Shown here one piece after another: positions 44,786-52,426 of a stretch of DNA of 64,000 nt. The position numbers were made by a program, and so were the translations under genes. The stretch is from an uncultured Pirellulaceae bacterium (GTDB lineage Bacteria; Planctomycetota; Planctomycetia; Pirellulales; Pirellulaceae), in the NCBI GenBank assembly GCA_937967505.1, contig CALCJM010000036.1, forward strand, positions 60,533-124,532. The letters run 5' to 3'. The notes below the pieces were generated by a model. The model searched no databases. It had not been told where the DNA came from and saw only the letters and a list, made by a program, of their open reading frames with translations. Each line of letters starts with the position of its first letter. Within the stretch, counting starts at the first letter, position 1.

Positions 44786-45744
44786 TACCCCATGCCTCCC
44801 GTCTGATTCTCGCCGACGTCGATGTCCAACTGATGCTCCAATCGGGCCTCCCGCGCCATCTGTTTTCGTCGGGCATATCGATAGACCAAACCGCGCCCGG
44901 GCGCAAAGATCAGCGAAAACAAAAATACGCTTGTCGCCACCAATACGATCACCGGACCGGTCGGCATATTGGACCACCTGAAACTGATCAGACTGCCCAT
45001 GCCGCCACAGAACGCACCGAACCCGGCAGCCAACATCACCATCGCCCCCAGACTGCCCGTCCACTGCCGGGCGCTGCTGGCCGGTGTGACCAACAATGCG
45101 ATCATCAACACCACCCCGACCGATTGAATCCCGATCACAATCCCGATGACCATCATCATCAACAGTAACGTGTCCAGCCAATTCGTGTTCAGGCCCAGAC
45201 TTTGCGTAAACACCGGATCGAAGGTGAACACTTTGAACTCTTTCCAAACCAACAGCATCAGCAAAATGGAAAACAGCCCCAAACCTCCGATCATCCACAG
45301 ATCGCTTTCGGTCATCGCGGCCGCCATTCCGAACAGATAGTTTTCCAACCCGCGTTTTCCCGGAATGTTGGGGGTCGCGCGTTGCACCCACCGCAACAGC
45401 AGGATGCCGCTACCGAAAAAAATCGCCAGCATCACGCCCAAGCCACTGTCGGGCTTCAATCGCGTCTCAGCGATGATCCAACGCGTCAACAGCAGCGCGG
45501 CCGTTCCCGCCACCAGCGCCCCGGGAATCAACACAAACAATGATTTATTGCCCTCACCGGTCACCAGATAGCTGATCAGGAAAAATACCATAATGCCCAG
45601 CAGCGACGAGTGTGCGACGACATCGCCAATCAGACTCTGCCGACGCAGGTAGGCAAAACATCCCACTGCACCGCTGACGGCACCGATGCCGGCGGTCCCT
45701 AGGAACACCGTGCGGAAGGTATGATCGGAAAGCAAATCAAGCAT
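44785..45744 (-). CDS. Mn/Zn/Fe ABC transporter permease
   Basis: This 319-residue second permease has about eight membrane segments ('VFLGTAGIGAVSGAVGCF', 'VVAHSSLLGIMVFFLISYLV', 'LFVLIPGALVAGTAALLL'). 'FDPVFTQSLGLNTNWLD' and 'VQSVGVVLMIALLVTPASSA' are typical of the ABC-3 metal permease family. A ~40-residue cytoplasmic tail is basic ('ARRKQMAREARLEHQL'). I chose ATG at 45744, which overlaps the ATPase stop by eight bases. It probably pairs with the wHTH-bearing permease to make a heterodimeric channel. Confidence 0.9.
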   Translation of the reverse strand: MLDLLSDHTFRTVFLGTAGIGAVSGAVGCFAYLRRQSLIGDVVAHSSLLGIMVFFLISYLVTGEGNKSLFVLIPGALVAGTAALLLTRWIIAETRLKPDSGLGVMLAIFFGSGILLLRWVQRATPNIPGKRGLENYLFGMAAAMTESDLWMIGGLGLFSILLMLLVWKEFKVFTFDPVFTQSLGLNTNWLDTLLLMMMVIGIVIGIQSVGVVLMIALLVTPASSARQWTGSLGAMVMLAAGFGAFCGGMGSLISFRWSNMPTGPVIVLVATSVFLFSLIFAPGRGLVYRYARRKQMAREARLEHQLDIDVGENQTGGMG

Positions 45745-46537
45745 CGTTGGATTCGGCCGGCAGGCCTTTAAGTTCGACAGGTGCGTCGCGGAATCCACAA
45801 TCGATACCACAATTTTTGATTGGGCCGCCGTAAGTCTTCTCCAACAGGTTGGCGGTAAAAGCGCAGCTGACCGGCCCCGTGGAGATGATCTTTTTGTTGA
45901 TCAGGGTGATCTCGTCGAAGTAATCACAGATGGTGGTAAGATCGTGATGGACCACGACAATCGTTTTTCCTTCATCGCGCAGGCTCTGAAGCAGTTTCAC
46001 GATGGCTTTTTCAGTCGTTGCATCCACACCGGCGAACGGTTCATCCAAAAAATAGATCGGAGCATTTTGCACCAACGCGCGAGCCAGAAACGCGCGTTGC
46101 TGTTGGCCACCGGAAAGTTCACCAATCTGCCGTTTCGCAAATTCGGCCAACTCAAAACGCTCCAGGGCGGCCATGGCCTGCTTGCGTTGTTTGGCCCCCG
46201 GACGCCAGACCCAACCAAGGCTGCCATAGGTTCCCATCGTCACGAGATCCAGCACAGTGGTGGGGAAATCCCAATCCACGCTGGTGCGTTGGGGAACGTA
46301 GCCGATCTGCTGGCGGTTTTTGGTGAACCGTTTCCCCAACACCTCGGTTCGCCCGGCCAGCGTCGGCACCACGCCCAAAACAGCTTTCAACAAGGTACTT
46401 TTGCCCGCACCGTTTGGTCCCACGACCCCCATCATGACACCCGGATTGATCGACAGATCCACATTCCACAGAACGGGAATGGAATCGTAAGCGACCGTCA
46501 GGCCATTGATTTTCAGGGCTGGTGTGACCTCAGGCAT
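45737..46537 (-). CDS. Mn/Zn/Fe ABC transporter ATP-binding protein
   Basis: This 266-residue ATPase has Walker A 'GPNGAGKSTLLKAVLG', signature 'LSGGQQQRAFLARAL', Walker B 'IYFLDEPFAGVD' and switch His in 'VVVHHDLTTI'. 'VPQRTSVDWDFPTTVLDLVTMGTYG' is the metal-transporter type Q-loop region shared by TroB/MntB/ZnuC. The C-terminus holds two cysteines ('NCGIDCGF'), as in many metal-ABC ATPases. It starts four bases downstream of the binding protein's stop, and its own stop overlaps the next permease. Confidence 0.92.
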   Translation of the reverse strand: MPEVTPALKINGLTVAYDSIPVLWNVDLSINPGVMMGVVGPNGAGKSTLLKAVLGVVPTLAGRTEVLGKRFTKNRQQIGYVPQRTSVDWDFPTTVLDLVTMGTYGSLGWVWRPGAKQRKQAMAALERFELAEFAKRQIGELSGGQQQRAFLARALVQNAPIYFLDEPFAGVDATTEKAIVKLLQSLRDEGKTIVVVHHDLTTICDYFDEITLINKKIISTGPVSCAFTANLLEKTYGGPIKNCGIDCGFRDAPVELKGLPAESNDA

Positions 46538-46541
46538 AAGC

Positions 46542-47516
46542 TTACTTCAAATTCTCCACGATGATCTCCACGTTGGACCGGAAGGCCCCCAGAAATGTAT
46601 CTTGCGGTGCGGTATCGCCCAAGTCGTCCGAGTACAACTGCTGCGCAACGATTTTTACGTCCCAGCCACGCGCCTGGCACGCCTCCTGAAGCGCCTGGCT
46701 AACTTTCGGGTTGGTAATCGCTTCCAGAAAGATCACCGGCACTTGGTGGTCACAAATCTCGGCCGCCACGTTGCTCATCGTCTGAATGTCTGCTTCGGCA
46801 TCGTTGCCCACCCCCAGCGGCGCCAGTGTCTGCATGTTGTACAACCGGGCAAAGTAATTGAACGCGTCATGAGCGCTGACAATGTAACGACGTGCCTCCG
46901 GGATCGCCCCCAGGCGTTCCGACGCCCAGCGGTGGGCGTCATCGATTTCCGCAACGTACGCTTCCAGATTTTTCTGATAGGTGGCTTTGTTGCCCGGATC
47001 AATCTTGACCAGATATTCCGCCAGGCCCTGCACGCATTTTGACCAGCCCGGTAGATGATTCCAGATATGGGGATCATAGGGTGCGTTGGGGTCCGACTGG
47101 CCATCTTCCAGCCAGTCCAAACGACTCTGTTCGGGAAAGGCTGACGCCATCGACCACGATTTGTCCGCAAACGTATGATGCAGGTGTTCGTCCAAACGGG
47201 CCTCCAGATGAAACCCGTTGTAGATGATCGCGTCACAATTTTTCATTGCCTGAATGTCGCGCGTGCTGGCGCTAAATGAGTGCGGATCTACACCGGGACC
47301 GCAAAACAGCTTGACCGTTGTACCGGTGCCCGCGGTCAACACCTGAAGTGCCGAATTAATCTGGCCGGTGGTCGCGACCAATTGCAGTGCCCCGGAACCG
47401 CGCCCTGCCTGATCCGGCGACGCAGCGTCACCACAGCCGATCAGCTGGATCGCCAACAGCAACATCAGTGACGCCTGAAAAACAGGCGATAGTCGAAAGG
47501 TATTCTGTTGCCGCAT
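46542..47516 (-). CDS. metal-binding lipoprotein, cluster A-I solute-binding protein
   Basis: This 324-residue periplasmic binding lipoprotein serves the importer downstream. The signal peptide has the lipobox 'AIQLIGCGDA'. The ligand set of cluster A-I proteins (ZnuA/TroA/MntC) is visible: His in 'GVDPHSFSAS', His in 'NGFHLEARLDEHL', His in 'VSAHDAFNYFARL', and an acidic residue near 'FLEAITNPK'. The start at 47516 begins the signal peptide, and the open extension to 47618 is not used. Metal specificity (Mn, Zn or Fe) is not decidable. It is first in a four-gene operon: binding protein, ATPase and two permeases. Confidence 0.88.
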   Translation of the reverse strand: MRQQNTFRLSPVFQASLMLLLAIQLIGCGDAASPDQAGRGSGALQLVATTGQINSALQVLTAGTGTTVKLFCGPGVDPHSFSASTRDIQAMKNCDAIIYNGFHLEARLDEHLHHTFADKSWSMASAFPEQSRLDWLEDGQSDPNAPYDPHIWNHLPGWSKCVQGLAEYLVKIDPGNKATYQKNLEAYVAEIDDAHRWASERLGAIPEARRYIVSAHDAFNYFARLYNMQTLAPLGVGNDAEADIQTMSNVAAEICDHQVPVIFLEAITNPKVSQALQEACQARGWDVKIVAQQLYSDDLGDTAPQDTFLGAFRSNVEIIVENLK

Positions 47517-47959
47517 CACGGTGGTTGGGATTGAGTGTCTGTCCAGAACGGCCCGGCTGAGAGACCTCAGGCAAAGAAGACCAGTCCGGCTGCATCCGAG
47601 TTTTTCACATTTGCCCAAACAAGCGTTGGGAACAGAAAGACATCGAGGGCGAGTTTGGCTGGCGTCGCTTCACGGTTGTCTAACAGACAGCAGGCGGAGC
47701 GAATGGAGGCTGGCTATTTCTCGAATATTTCAAAGGTGTTTTCCAAATTGAGCCCGAATTAACGAGCCTTCAACTGCCCTTATGTTACCCGAAAAATGCG
47801 TTCCGGCAACCCGCCAAATCGCGCCCGGCCGGTTTCGCACAGACGGTTCAACCCGGCAACGGGTACCGTTGCCGGGGTTTGGGTTGTGGTTAAGGTTGTA
47901 TTCGTTGCAGCGTCGTCTATGTTGGTCAAAGAGACTTTGACAATCACAAGGAGAATGCG
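47517..47959. other. divergent promoter region between the metal importer and HHIP-like gene
   Basis: This is a 443-bp gap with no gene. AACCCGGCAACGG (47850-47862) and CCGTTGCCGGGGTT (47866-47879) make a strong ~13-bp hairpin with one bulge and no T-run. A weak promoter-like pair for the rightward gene is TTGTAT (47896-47901) and TATGTT (47918-47923), 16 bp apart. Its ribosome site AAGGAG is at 47948-47953. A metal-responsive operator for the importer is expected but I could not identify one. Confidence 0.45.
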
Positions 47960-49312
47960 ATGCGCGAGAATTTTAAGCAAGCAGGCTGCGGTAAAACTGG
48001 CCAACTATCGTTATTTGCAACCATCATCATCGCGCTGCTGATTGGCCCGTGGTGGGCCATTCCCGCGCGCGGACAAACGTCCTCCGAAAACATCACCTCT
48101 CTCAATTTTGAACGTGTCGCCACTGGACTGGCGCGACCGGTGTTCGCGACCGCCGCACCGGGCGACCCCGAAAACATTTACGTGTTGGAACAGCATGCGG
48201 GAAACATTCAACGCATCAATCTGTCATCAGGCACAACGACAAATTTCGCCAGCCTGCCGACTGGCGAGCTATCAACACGCGGTGAACAAGGATTACTGGG
48301 ACTGGCCTTTCATCCCGATTACCAGAGTAACGGCAGATACTATTTGAACTATACCGACGCCGGTGGCGATACGCGCATCCGGGAGTATACGCGACAAAGC
48401 CCAACCCAGGGAAGTTCGACCGCCACGCGCGACATCCTTTCGGTGACCCAACCGTTTAACAACCACAACGCAGGCTGGATCGGTTTTGGTCAGGACCGCA
48501 ACCTGTACATTGCCACCGGTGATGGGGGTTCGGGTAACGATCCGCAAAACAACGCGCAGACAATCACCAATAATCTGCTGGGGAAGATCCTGCGGGTCAA
48601 CGTCGATAGCGACGACTTCGCCAGCGACAACAGTCGGAACTATTCGATTCCTGCCTCCAACCCCTTTGTGGGTCAGACAGGCGACGACGAGATTTTCGCC
48701 TACGGTTTACGCAACCCCTATCGCAGCAGTTTTGACCGGAGCACCGGCGACCTGTGGATTGGAGATGTCGGGCAGGGAGAGCGCGAGGAAATCGATGTCA
48801 TTACCAACGGCACTTCGGGACAAAATTTCGGCTGGCGCATCCGGGAGGGAACACTTGGTCCCAATCTGGACGGAGCCATCGATCCGGTCTACGACTACTC
48901 GCACGGCGGCGGCGATGACGAAGGATTCTCGGTCACCGGCGGTTACGTGTACCGTGGCGACATCCCGGAACTTGACGGGCATTATTTCTTTGCGGATTTC
49001 GTCACCGACCGGCTGTGGTCATTGAAGTTCAACGGAGACGACCAGGCTGATTTTGACGGCACTAACTTCACCGAATTCACCGACTGGAGTGAGCGCATCA
49101 ACAATGGCCTGACGGGGCAATCCGCAGGCGAGATTCCCGGTATTTCCTCGTTTGGCGAAGACGCCGACGGGAATCTGCTGGTCGTCAACCTCAGCGGCAG
49201 CGTGTTTCGGCTTAATTCGATCACCACCGCCGTCCCCGAACCGGGGAGTGCCGCCTGTGTGGCGCTGATTGGCGGCGCATTTCTGTTGCGGCGGCGGCAC
49301 CGGTCTCCGTAG
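47960..49312 (+). CDS. HHIP/sorbosone-dehydrogenase-like beta-propeller with PEP-CTERM
   Basis: This 450-residue exported protein has a signal region 'SLFATIIIALLIGPWWAIPARGQ' and then a six-bladed beta-propeller of the YliI/HHIP/PQQ-dependent sugar dehydrogenase superfamily: 'VATGLARPVFATAAPGDP', 'EQGLLGLAFHPDYQSNGRYY', 'NHNAGWIGFGQDRNLYIATGDGG', 'NLLGKILRVNVD' and 'YGLRNPYRSSFDRSTGDLWIGDVGQ'. The C-terminus is PEP-CTERM ('VPEPGSAACVALIGGAFLLRRRHRS'). Start ATG follows AAGGAG with 6-nt spacing. It likely acts on sugars or as a surface propeller domain. PQQ use is not shown. Confidence 0.82.
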   Translation: MRENFKQAGCGKTGQLSLFATIIIALLIGPWWAIPARGQTSSENITSLNFERVATGLARPVFATAAPGDPENIYVLEQHAGNIQRINLSSGTTTNFASLPTGELSTRGEQGLLGLAFHPDYQSNGRYYLNYTDAGGDTRIREYTRQSPTQGSSTATRDILSVTQPFNNHNAGWIGFGQDRNLYIATGDGGSGNDPQNNAQTITNNLLGKILRVNVDSDDFASDNSRNYSIPASNPFVGQTGDDEIFAYGLRNPYRSSFDRSTGDLWIGDVGQGEREEIDVITNGTSGQNFGWRIREGTLGPNLDGAIDPVYDYSHGGGDDEGFSVTGGYVYRGDIPELDGHYFFADFVTDRLWSLKFNGDDQADFDGTNFTEFTDWSERINNGLTGQSAGEIPGISSFGEDADGNLLVVNLSGSVFRLNSITTAVPEPGSAACVALIGGAFLLRRRHRSP

Positions 49313-49467
49313 CCAATTTGGCGGCCGATGGGACTTCCCAATTGCCGCCCAATCTCGGTAGACTGTTAGAAACCGTTAGGATTGACGGTCTTTCCGGTTG
49401 CGCGGTGCCTCCCATCGCGCCAACAGGAAACAAACACATTGAACAGTTAACTGGAAACGGAGAAACA

Positions 49468-50094
49468 ATGGATATTGCGAAAATTTTCGAAGACAACGCA
49501 TCTTGGGTCGCCAGCAGAATTGGCAAGGACCCGGGTTACTTCGAATCACTGTCCCAAGGTCAGGATCCCGATATGCTGTACATCGGCTGTTCTGACAGCC
49601 GCGTCACCGCAGAAGACATGATGGGTGCCGAACCGGGCGACCTGTTTGTCCATCGCAATATCGCCAATGTGGTTTCGAATCTGGATATCAGTGCGATGTC
49701 CGTGATCAATTACTCGGTCGTTCATCTACATGTTAAACACATTGTCGTCTGCGGGCATTACGGCTGCGGCGGCGTCAAAGCGGCCATGCAGTCCAGCAAT
49801 CTGGGAATCCTTAATCCGTGGCTGAAGAATATCCGGGACATCTACCGGCTGCATAAGGATGAACTGAACGCGATCGCAGACGAGGACAAGCGTTACAGCC
49901 GCCTGGTGGAACTGAACGTGCAGGAACAATGCGTCAATGTGCTGAAGATTCCGGAAGTGCAGCAAGCCTACCGGTCGGGAAAACTGACGATGCATGGCTG
50001 GGTGTTCGACATCGCCAGCGGAAAGATCGTCAATCTGGAAATCGATTTCGCCAAAGTGCTTCAAGATATCGAAGGCATCTACGATCTGGACTGA
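49468..50094 (+). CDS. beta-class carbonic anhydrase
   Basis: This 208-residue zinc enzyme hydrates CO2. The zinc ligands and active-site pair are all visible: Cys41 and Asp43 in 'YIGCSDSRVTAEDM', and His97 and Cys100 in 'VVCGHYGCGGV'. 'PGDLFVHRNIANVV' and 'VNVLKIPEV' are further family blocks, and Arg45 pairs with Asp43 as in type-I enzymes. The ATG at 49468 has GGAGA six bases upstream. An upstream extension of 50 residues to 49318 shows no family similarity. Confidence 0.94.
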   Translation: MDIAKIFEDNASWVASRIGKDPGYFESLSQGQDPDMLYIGCSDSRVTAEDMMGAEPGDLFVHRNIANVVSNLDISAMSVINYSVVHLHVKHIVVCGHYGCGGVKAAMQSSNLGILNPWLKNIRDIYRLHKDELNAIADEDKRYSRLVELNVQEQCVNVLKIPEVQQAYRSGKLTMHGWVFDIASGKIVNLEIDFAKVLQDIEGIYDLD

Positions 50095-50110
50095 TCGGTG
50101 GGCCTGTCGC

Positions 50111-50142
50111 CAACGTGGCTACGCTCGCCAGAGCGTGGACCG
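50111..50142. repeat. half-copy of the GTAGC-type repeat family
   Basis: GTGGCTACGCTCGCCAGAGC followed by GTGGACCGCC matches one arm of the repeat at 12509-12608. It sits 17 bp after the carbonic anhydrase gene. Confidence 0.45.
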
Positions 50143-50314
50143 CCTTCCCATTGATTCCAGACCTTTGAAAAACTACGGAAACTGACATTTGACGAACAGG
50201 AAAGGTACCGCTGCATCATCACCCGCAACCGCCAGAAAGATAGGCCTTGTTCAGGATCGCCTTTTTGCTAAAATTCCGCCTCAACGGTGGTAAAACCACC
50301 CAAGTAATTTTTTC

Positions 50315-50403
50315 GGACGGATGGCTGAGTCTGGTCGAAGGCACCGGTTTTGAAAACCGACGTACGTTAACGCGTACCGGGGGTTCGAATCCCTCTCCGT
50401 CCG
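50315..50403 (+). tRNA. tRNA-Ser (anticodon UGA)
   Basis: The acceptor stem GGACGGA (50315-50321) pairs with TCCGTCC (50396-50402), followed by discriminator G50403. The D arm starts 'GGCTGAG' and the anticodon arm is CCGGT-TTTGAAA-ACCGA with anticodon TGA (one mismatched pair at the stem base). The long variable arm GTACG/CGTAC is typical of class II tRNAs, and the T arm is GGGGG-TTCGAAT-CCCTC. It reads UCA. It has the serine class II architecture and is not tRNA-Sec, whose anticodon would be TCA. CCA is not encoded. Confidence 0.93.
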
Positions 50404-50414
50404 CTAAAAATCCC

Positions 50415-50448
50415 AAGGCACCTGTACACGACGCAGGTGCCTTTTTTT
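50415..50448 (+). terminator. rho-independent terminator of the tRNA gene
   Basis: AAGGCACCTG and CAGGTGCCTT form a 10-bp stem with a nine-base loop, then a run of Ts to 50448. Confidence 0.9.
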
Positions 50449-50648
50449 GTGCTTCTTCGGCAGAATTTGTGGTTGAATCAACCTTTAAGCCGTTTTTTAG
50501 TCGCCGTGTGAGCTCCTCAGGACTCTGATCGACGAAGCCTCTTTTCAAATCAAAATACGATGAGGGAAAAATGCAGCTTGTGAGCGTTGATGGCACGATG
50601 AGTTTGCAACCCCATCGACCTCAACGGAATCTCACACGATCCAGCTTA

Positions 50649-50753
50649 AGGTGACTGGCAGTTAGGAATTTACCACCCGTTGACGACACTGCCAGTGTCA
50701 GAGCGAAGCTGGCAGCATCGCCAACGGTAAGCTTTCAACTGCCAATCGCCTAA
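50649..50753. repeat. ~110-bp imperfect palindromic repeat, copy C (inverted)
   Basis: GGTGACTGGCAGTTAGGAAT, then 'TTTACCACCCGTTGACGAC', GAAGCTGGCAGCATCGCCAA, 'CGGTAAGCTTTCAACTGCC' and AATCGCC. It is the reverse orientation of copies A and B. Confidence 0.8.
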
Positions 50754-50822
50754 GGTACGTGCTGCTGGGGTCAAGCAGCTCAAGGCTGATAGTTATGAAG
50801 AAGTCCGCAAAGGTGGGCCCGC

Positions 50823-52043
50823 CTATTTGGCTTTCTTTTTCGGCGCGCGTGATTGCCAGGGAAAACGCTCGGCAATCATCGATACCTTTTGCTGGTTGAA
50901 CATCGAAATGAATTTATAAATCGCATCATTGGGACGCAATAACAGCGCTCCCTCTTCGGATACTGGCAATTCCAGTTTGTACAGATCCTGCTGCGCCCAC
51001 CGATCGACCGGTTCAGCTGCCTCCGATGGGGGCCGGTGCCTGGCCATGACTTTGTAGATAGAATTGGATTCCTTGGCGGAGGCCGACTCCGTGCCCCAGA
51101 TCATCATTGTCGGAATGTGATAGTTGTTCTTACCCGATAGCAACGGAGCCTTGACCAACCGACTCATCGAAAACGTCTTGAATTTTCGTTTGGGCGACAC
51201 CAACAACAACGCTTGCACATCCTTACCCTGCTTGATGCGTCCCCGGTTTTCGTAGGACCAGTCACGCAACACCCACGCCGTTGCCACAGGGCACATATCC
51301 CCAACGGCCAGCACCGACAGCATGCTGATGTTCAACTTCCCCTCGTTGTTGTACTGCATCAGGAACTTTTTGCAGGCTTCCAAATCTTCGGCCATCGTGG
51401 CAAAATCCGATTTGCGAAATTCTGAATAATCGATCGTTTGCGTTTGATTTGCAATCGTTGTGCTACGCCCGTGCCCGCGCAGGTCCGGCACCAGCACCGT
51501 GTGACCAACAGACTGAAGGTGCCGCGCCAGAGGAGCCAGGTCAAGCATCGACCCGCCCCAGTCGTGCACCAGAATCATCGGTGAAATCATTTTCGCTTCA
51601 TCAGGATTTTCGCTGTTGGCCGACATGAACAGCGTGCAGGATAAATTGATGCCAGCGGTCCCGGGCAGTTTCGAAGGAATGACGACCACTTCAGGCTCCG
51701 GTAACTCCCCCGCAACGGGCTGGCCATCTTTCTTTTGACTACCGGCGGCCATCGCAGAGCTCGTGCGCTTTGTGTTTGCCGTTGCGTTTGTCTTTTTCTT
51801 TTTGACAAGCCTATCCAGCACATCGTCGGCTTCCGAAGTCGTTTTTTTTCTGGTCTGTTTGGACGCCGGGTTGGTCTGTTTCTTATCCGCCTCTCCCGCA
51901 GTTTTCTCTGCGGTTTTCTCTGCGGTTTTCGCCGCAGCCTCCCCCCCAAAAATCAGACTCTTTTTCTGACGCTGCGCAAGTGCGTCGGTGGGCTGAAACA
52001 ATGCGGCAATAAAAATGACCAAACACAGCAAACGAGACATCAT
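50823..52043 (-). CDS. exported alpha/beta-hydrolase-like protein, nucleophile apparently lost
   Basis: This 406-residue protein has a signal peptide 'MSRLLCLVIFIAALFQPTDALAQ'. A ~90-residue Lys/Thr/Ala-rich linker with the repeats 'AEKTAEKTAGEADKK' follows, then an alpha/beta-hydrolase-like domain: 'PMILVHDWGGSMLDLAPLARHL', 'GHTVLVPDLRGHGRST' and 'SDFATMAEDLEACKKFL'. The nucleophile elbow reads 'LSVLAVGDMCPVATA', with no Gly-x-Ser-x-Gly, so the catalytic serine seems absent. 'PTMMIWGTESA' is the usual pre-aspartate strand. It ends in a basic 'RAPKKKAK' tail. It may be an inactive or altered hydrolase; the substrate is unknown. Confidence 0.75.
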   Translation of the reverse strand: MMSRLLCLVIFIAALFQPTDALAQRQKKSLIFGGEAAAKTAEKTAEKTAGEADKKQTNPASKQTRKKTTSEADDVLDRLVKKKKTNATANTKRTSSAMAAGSQKKDGQPVAGELPEPEVVVIPSKLPGTAGINLSCTLFMSANSENPDEAKMISPMILVHDWGGSMLDLAPLARHLQSVGHTVLVPDLRGHGRSTTIANQTQTIDYSEFRKSDFATMAEDLEACKKFLMQYNNEGKLNISMLSVLAVGDMCPVATAWVLRDWSYENRGRIKQGKDVQALLLVSPKRKFKTFSMSRLVKAPLLSGKNNYHIPTMMIWGTESASAKESNSIYKVMARHRPPSEAAEPVDRWAQQDLYKLELPVSEEGALLLRPNDAIYKFISMFNQQKVSMIAERFPWQSRAPKKKAK

Positions 52044-52426
52044 GGGAACACCTGTAAAAAACGACCTGCTACTGGAACTATTTTATCTCCAATTGTCTCC
52101 GGAATCCACAACGCCAACGACAAATCCGAACCGGTCAAGCCGTTGTTCTGCGGTAAGGCGACTGGCGTAAGGCGACTGGCAGTTAGAGATTTACCATCCG
52201 TTGGCGACGCTGAGAGCGTCGGAGCGAAACTGGCAGCATCGCCAACGGTAAGCTTTCACCTGCCAATCGCCTAACGAGGAAAAAAGGGCATTTTTCTGCA
52301 ATCAAGTTGCCTAAATTCTTCCCTAGCCAGTTTTGACTGCTGGCCTCAAGGTACCGATAAGGAAAAAATAGGGTATGGTTCCATCACACCGAATATCGGC
52401 GGCGTCAACGCATCCTAGGGGTTCGA
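52044..52426. other. intergenic region holding repeat copy D
   Basis: This 383-bp divergent gap between the hydrolase-like and vWA genes is dominated by repeat copy D (52154-52274). The 150 bp nearest the vWA gene is AT-richer. It should hold its promoter, but none is clear. A possible ribosome site TAGGGG precedes the TTG at 52427. Confidence 0.45.
52154..52274. repeat. ~110-bp imperfect palindromic repeat, copy D (inverted)
   Basis: It has two tandem 'GTAAGGCGACTGGC' starts, then 'AGTTAGAGATTTACCATCC', GTTGGCGACGCTGAGAGCGT, GAAACTGGCAGCATCGCCAA and 'CGGTAAGCTTTCACCTGCC' with AATCGCC. It has the same element and orientation as copy C, with a short duplication at one end. Confidence 0.8.

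Larger units (their letters stand above)
50404..50822. other. intergenic region after tRNA-Ser
   Basis: This 419-bp gap contains the tRNA terminator (50415-50448) and repeat copy C (50649-50753). The stretch between them (50449-50648) has no gene-like content. Confidence 0.5.

Noticed and set aside
43685..45391. 568-residue frame over both importer permeases
   Set aside because: The first ~200 codons run out of frame through the second permease and have the composition of a shadow frame. The true permease begins at ATG 44785, overlapping the other gene's stop.
50315..50403. tRNA-Sec possibility for the tRNA with a long variable arm
   Set aside because: The anticodon is TGA (reads UCA) and the acceptor stem is 7 bp. 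tRNA-Sec needs anticodon TCA and an 8-bp acceptor stem.
50219..50596. 125-residue minus-strand frame across the tRNA-Ser gene
   Set aside because: It is antisense to tRNA-Ser and its terminator and contains the 'GEGFEPPVRVNVRRFSKPVPSTRL'-type string that arises from translating tRNA on the wrong strand. It is a known class of spurious protein.
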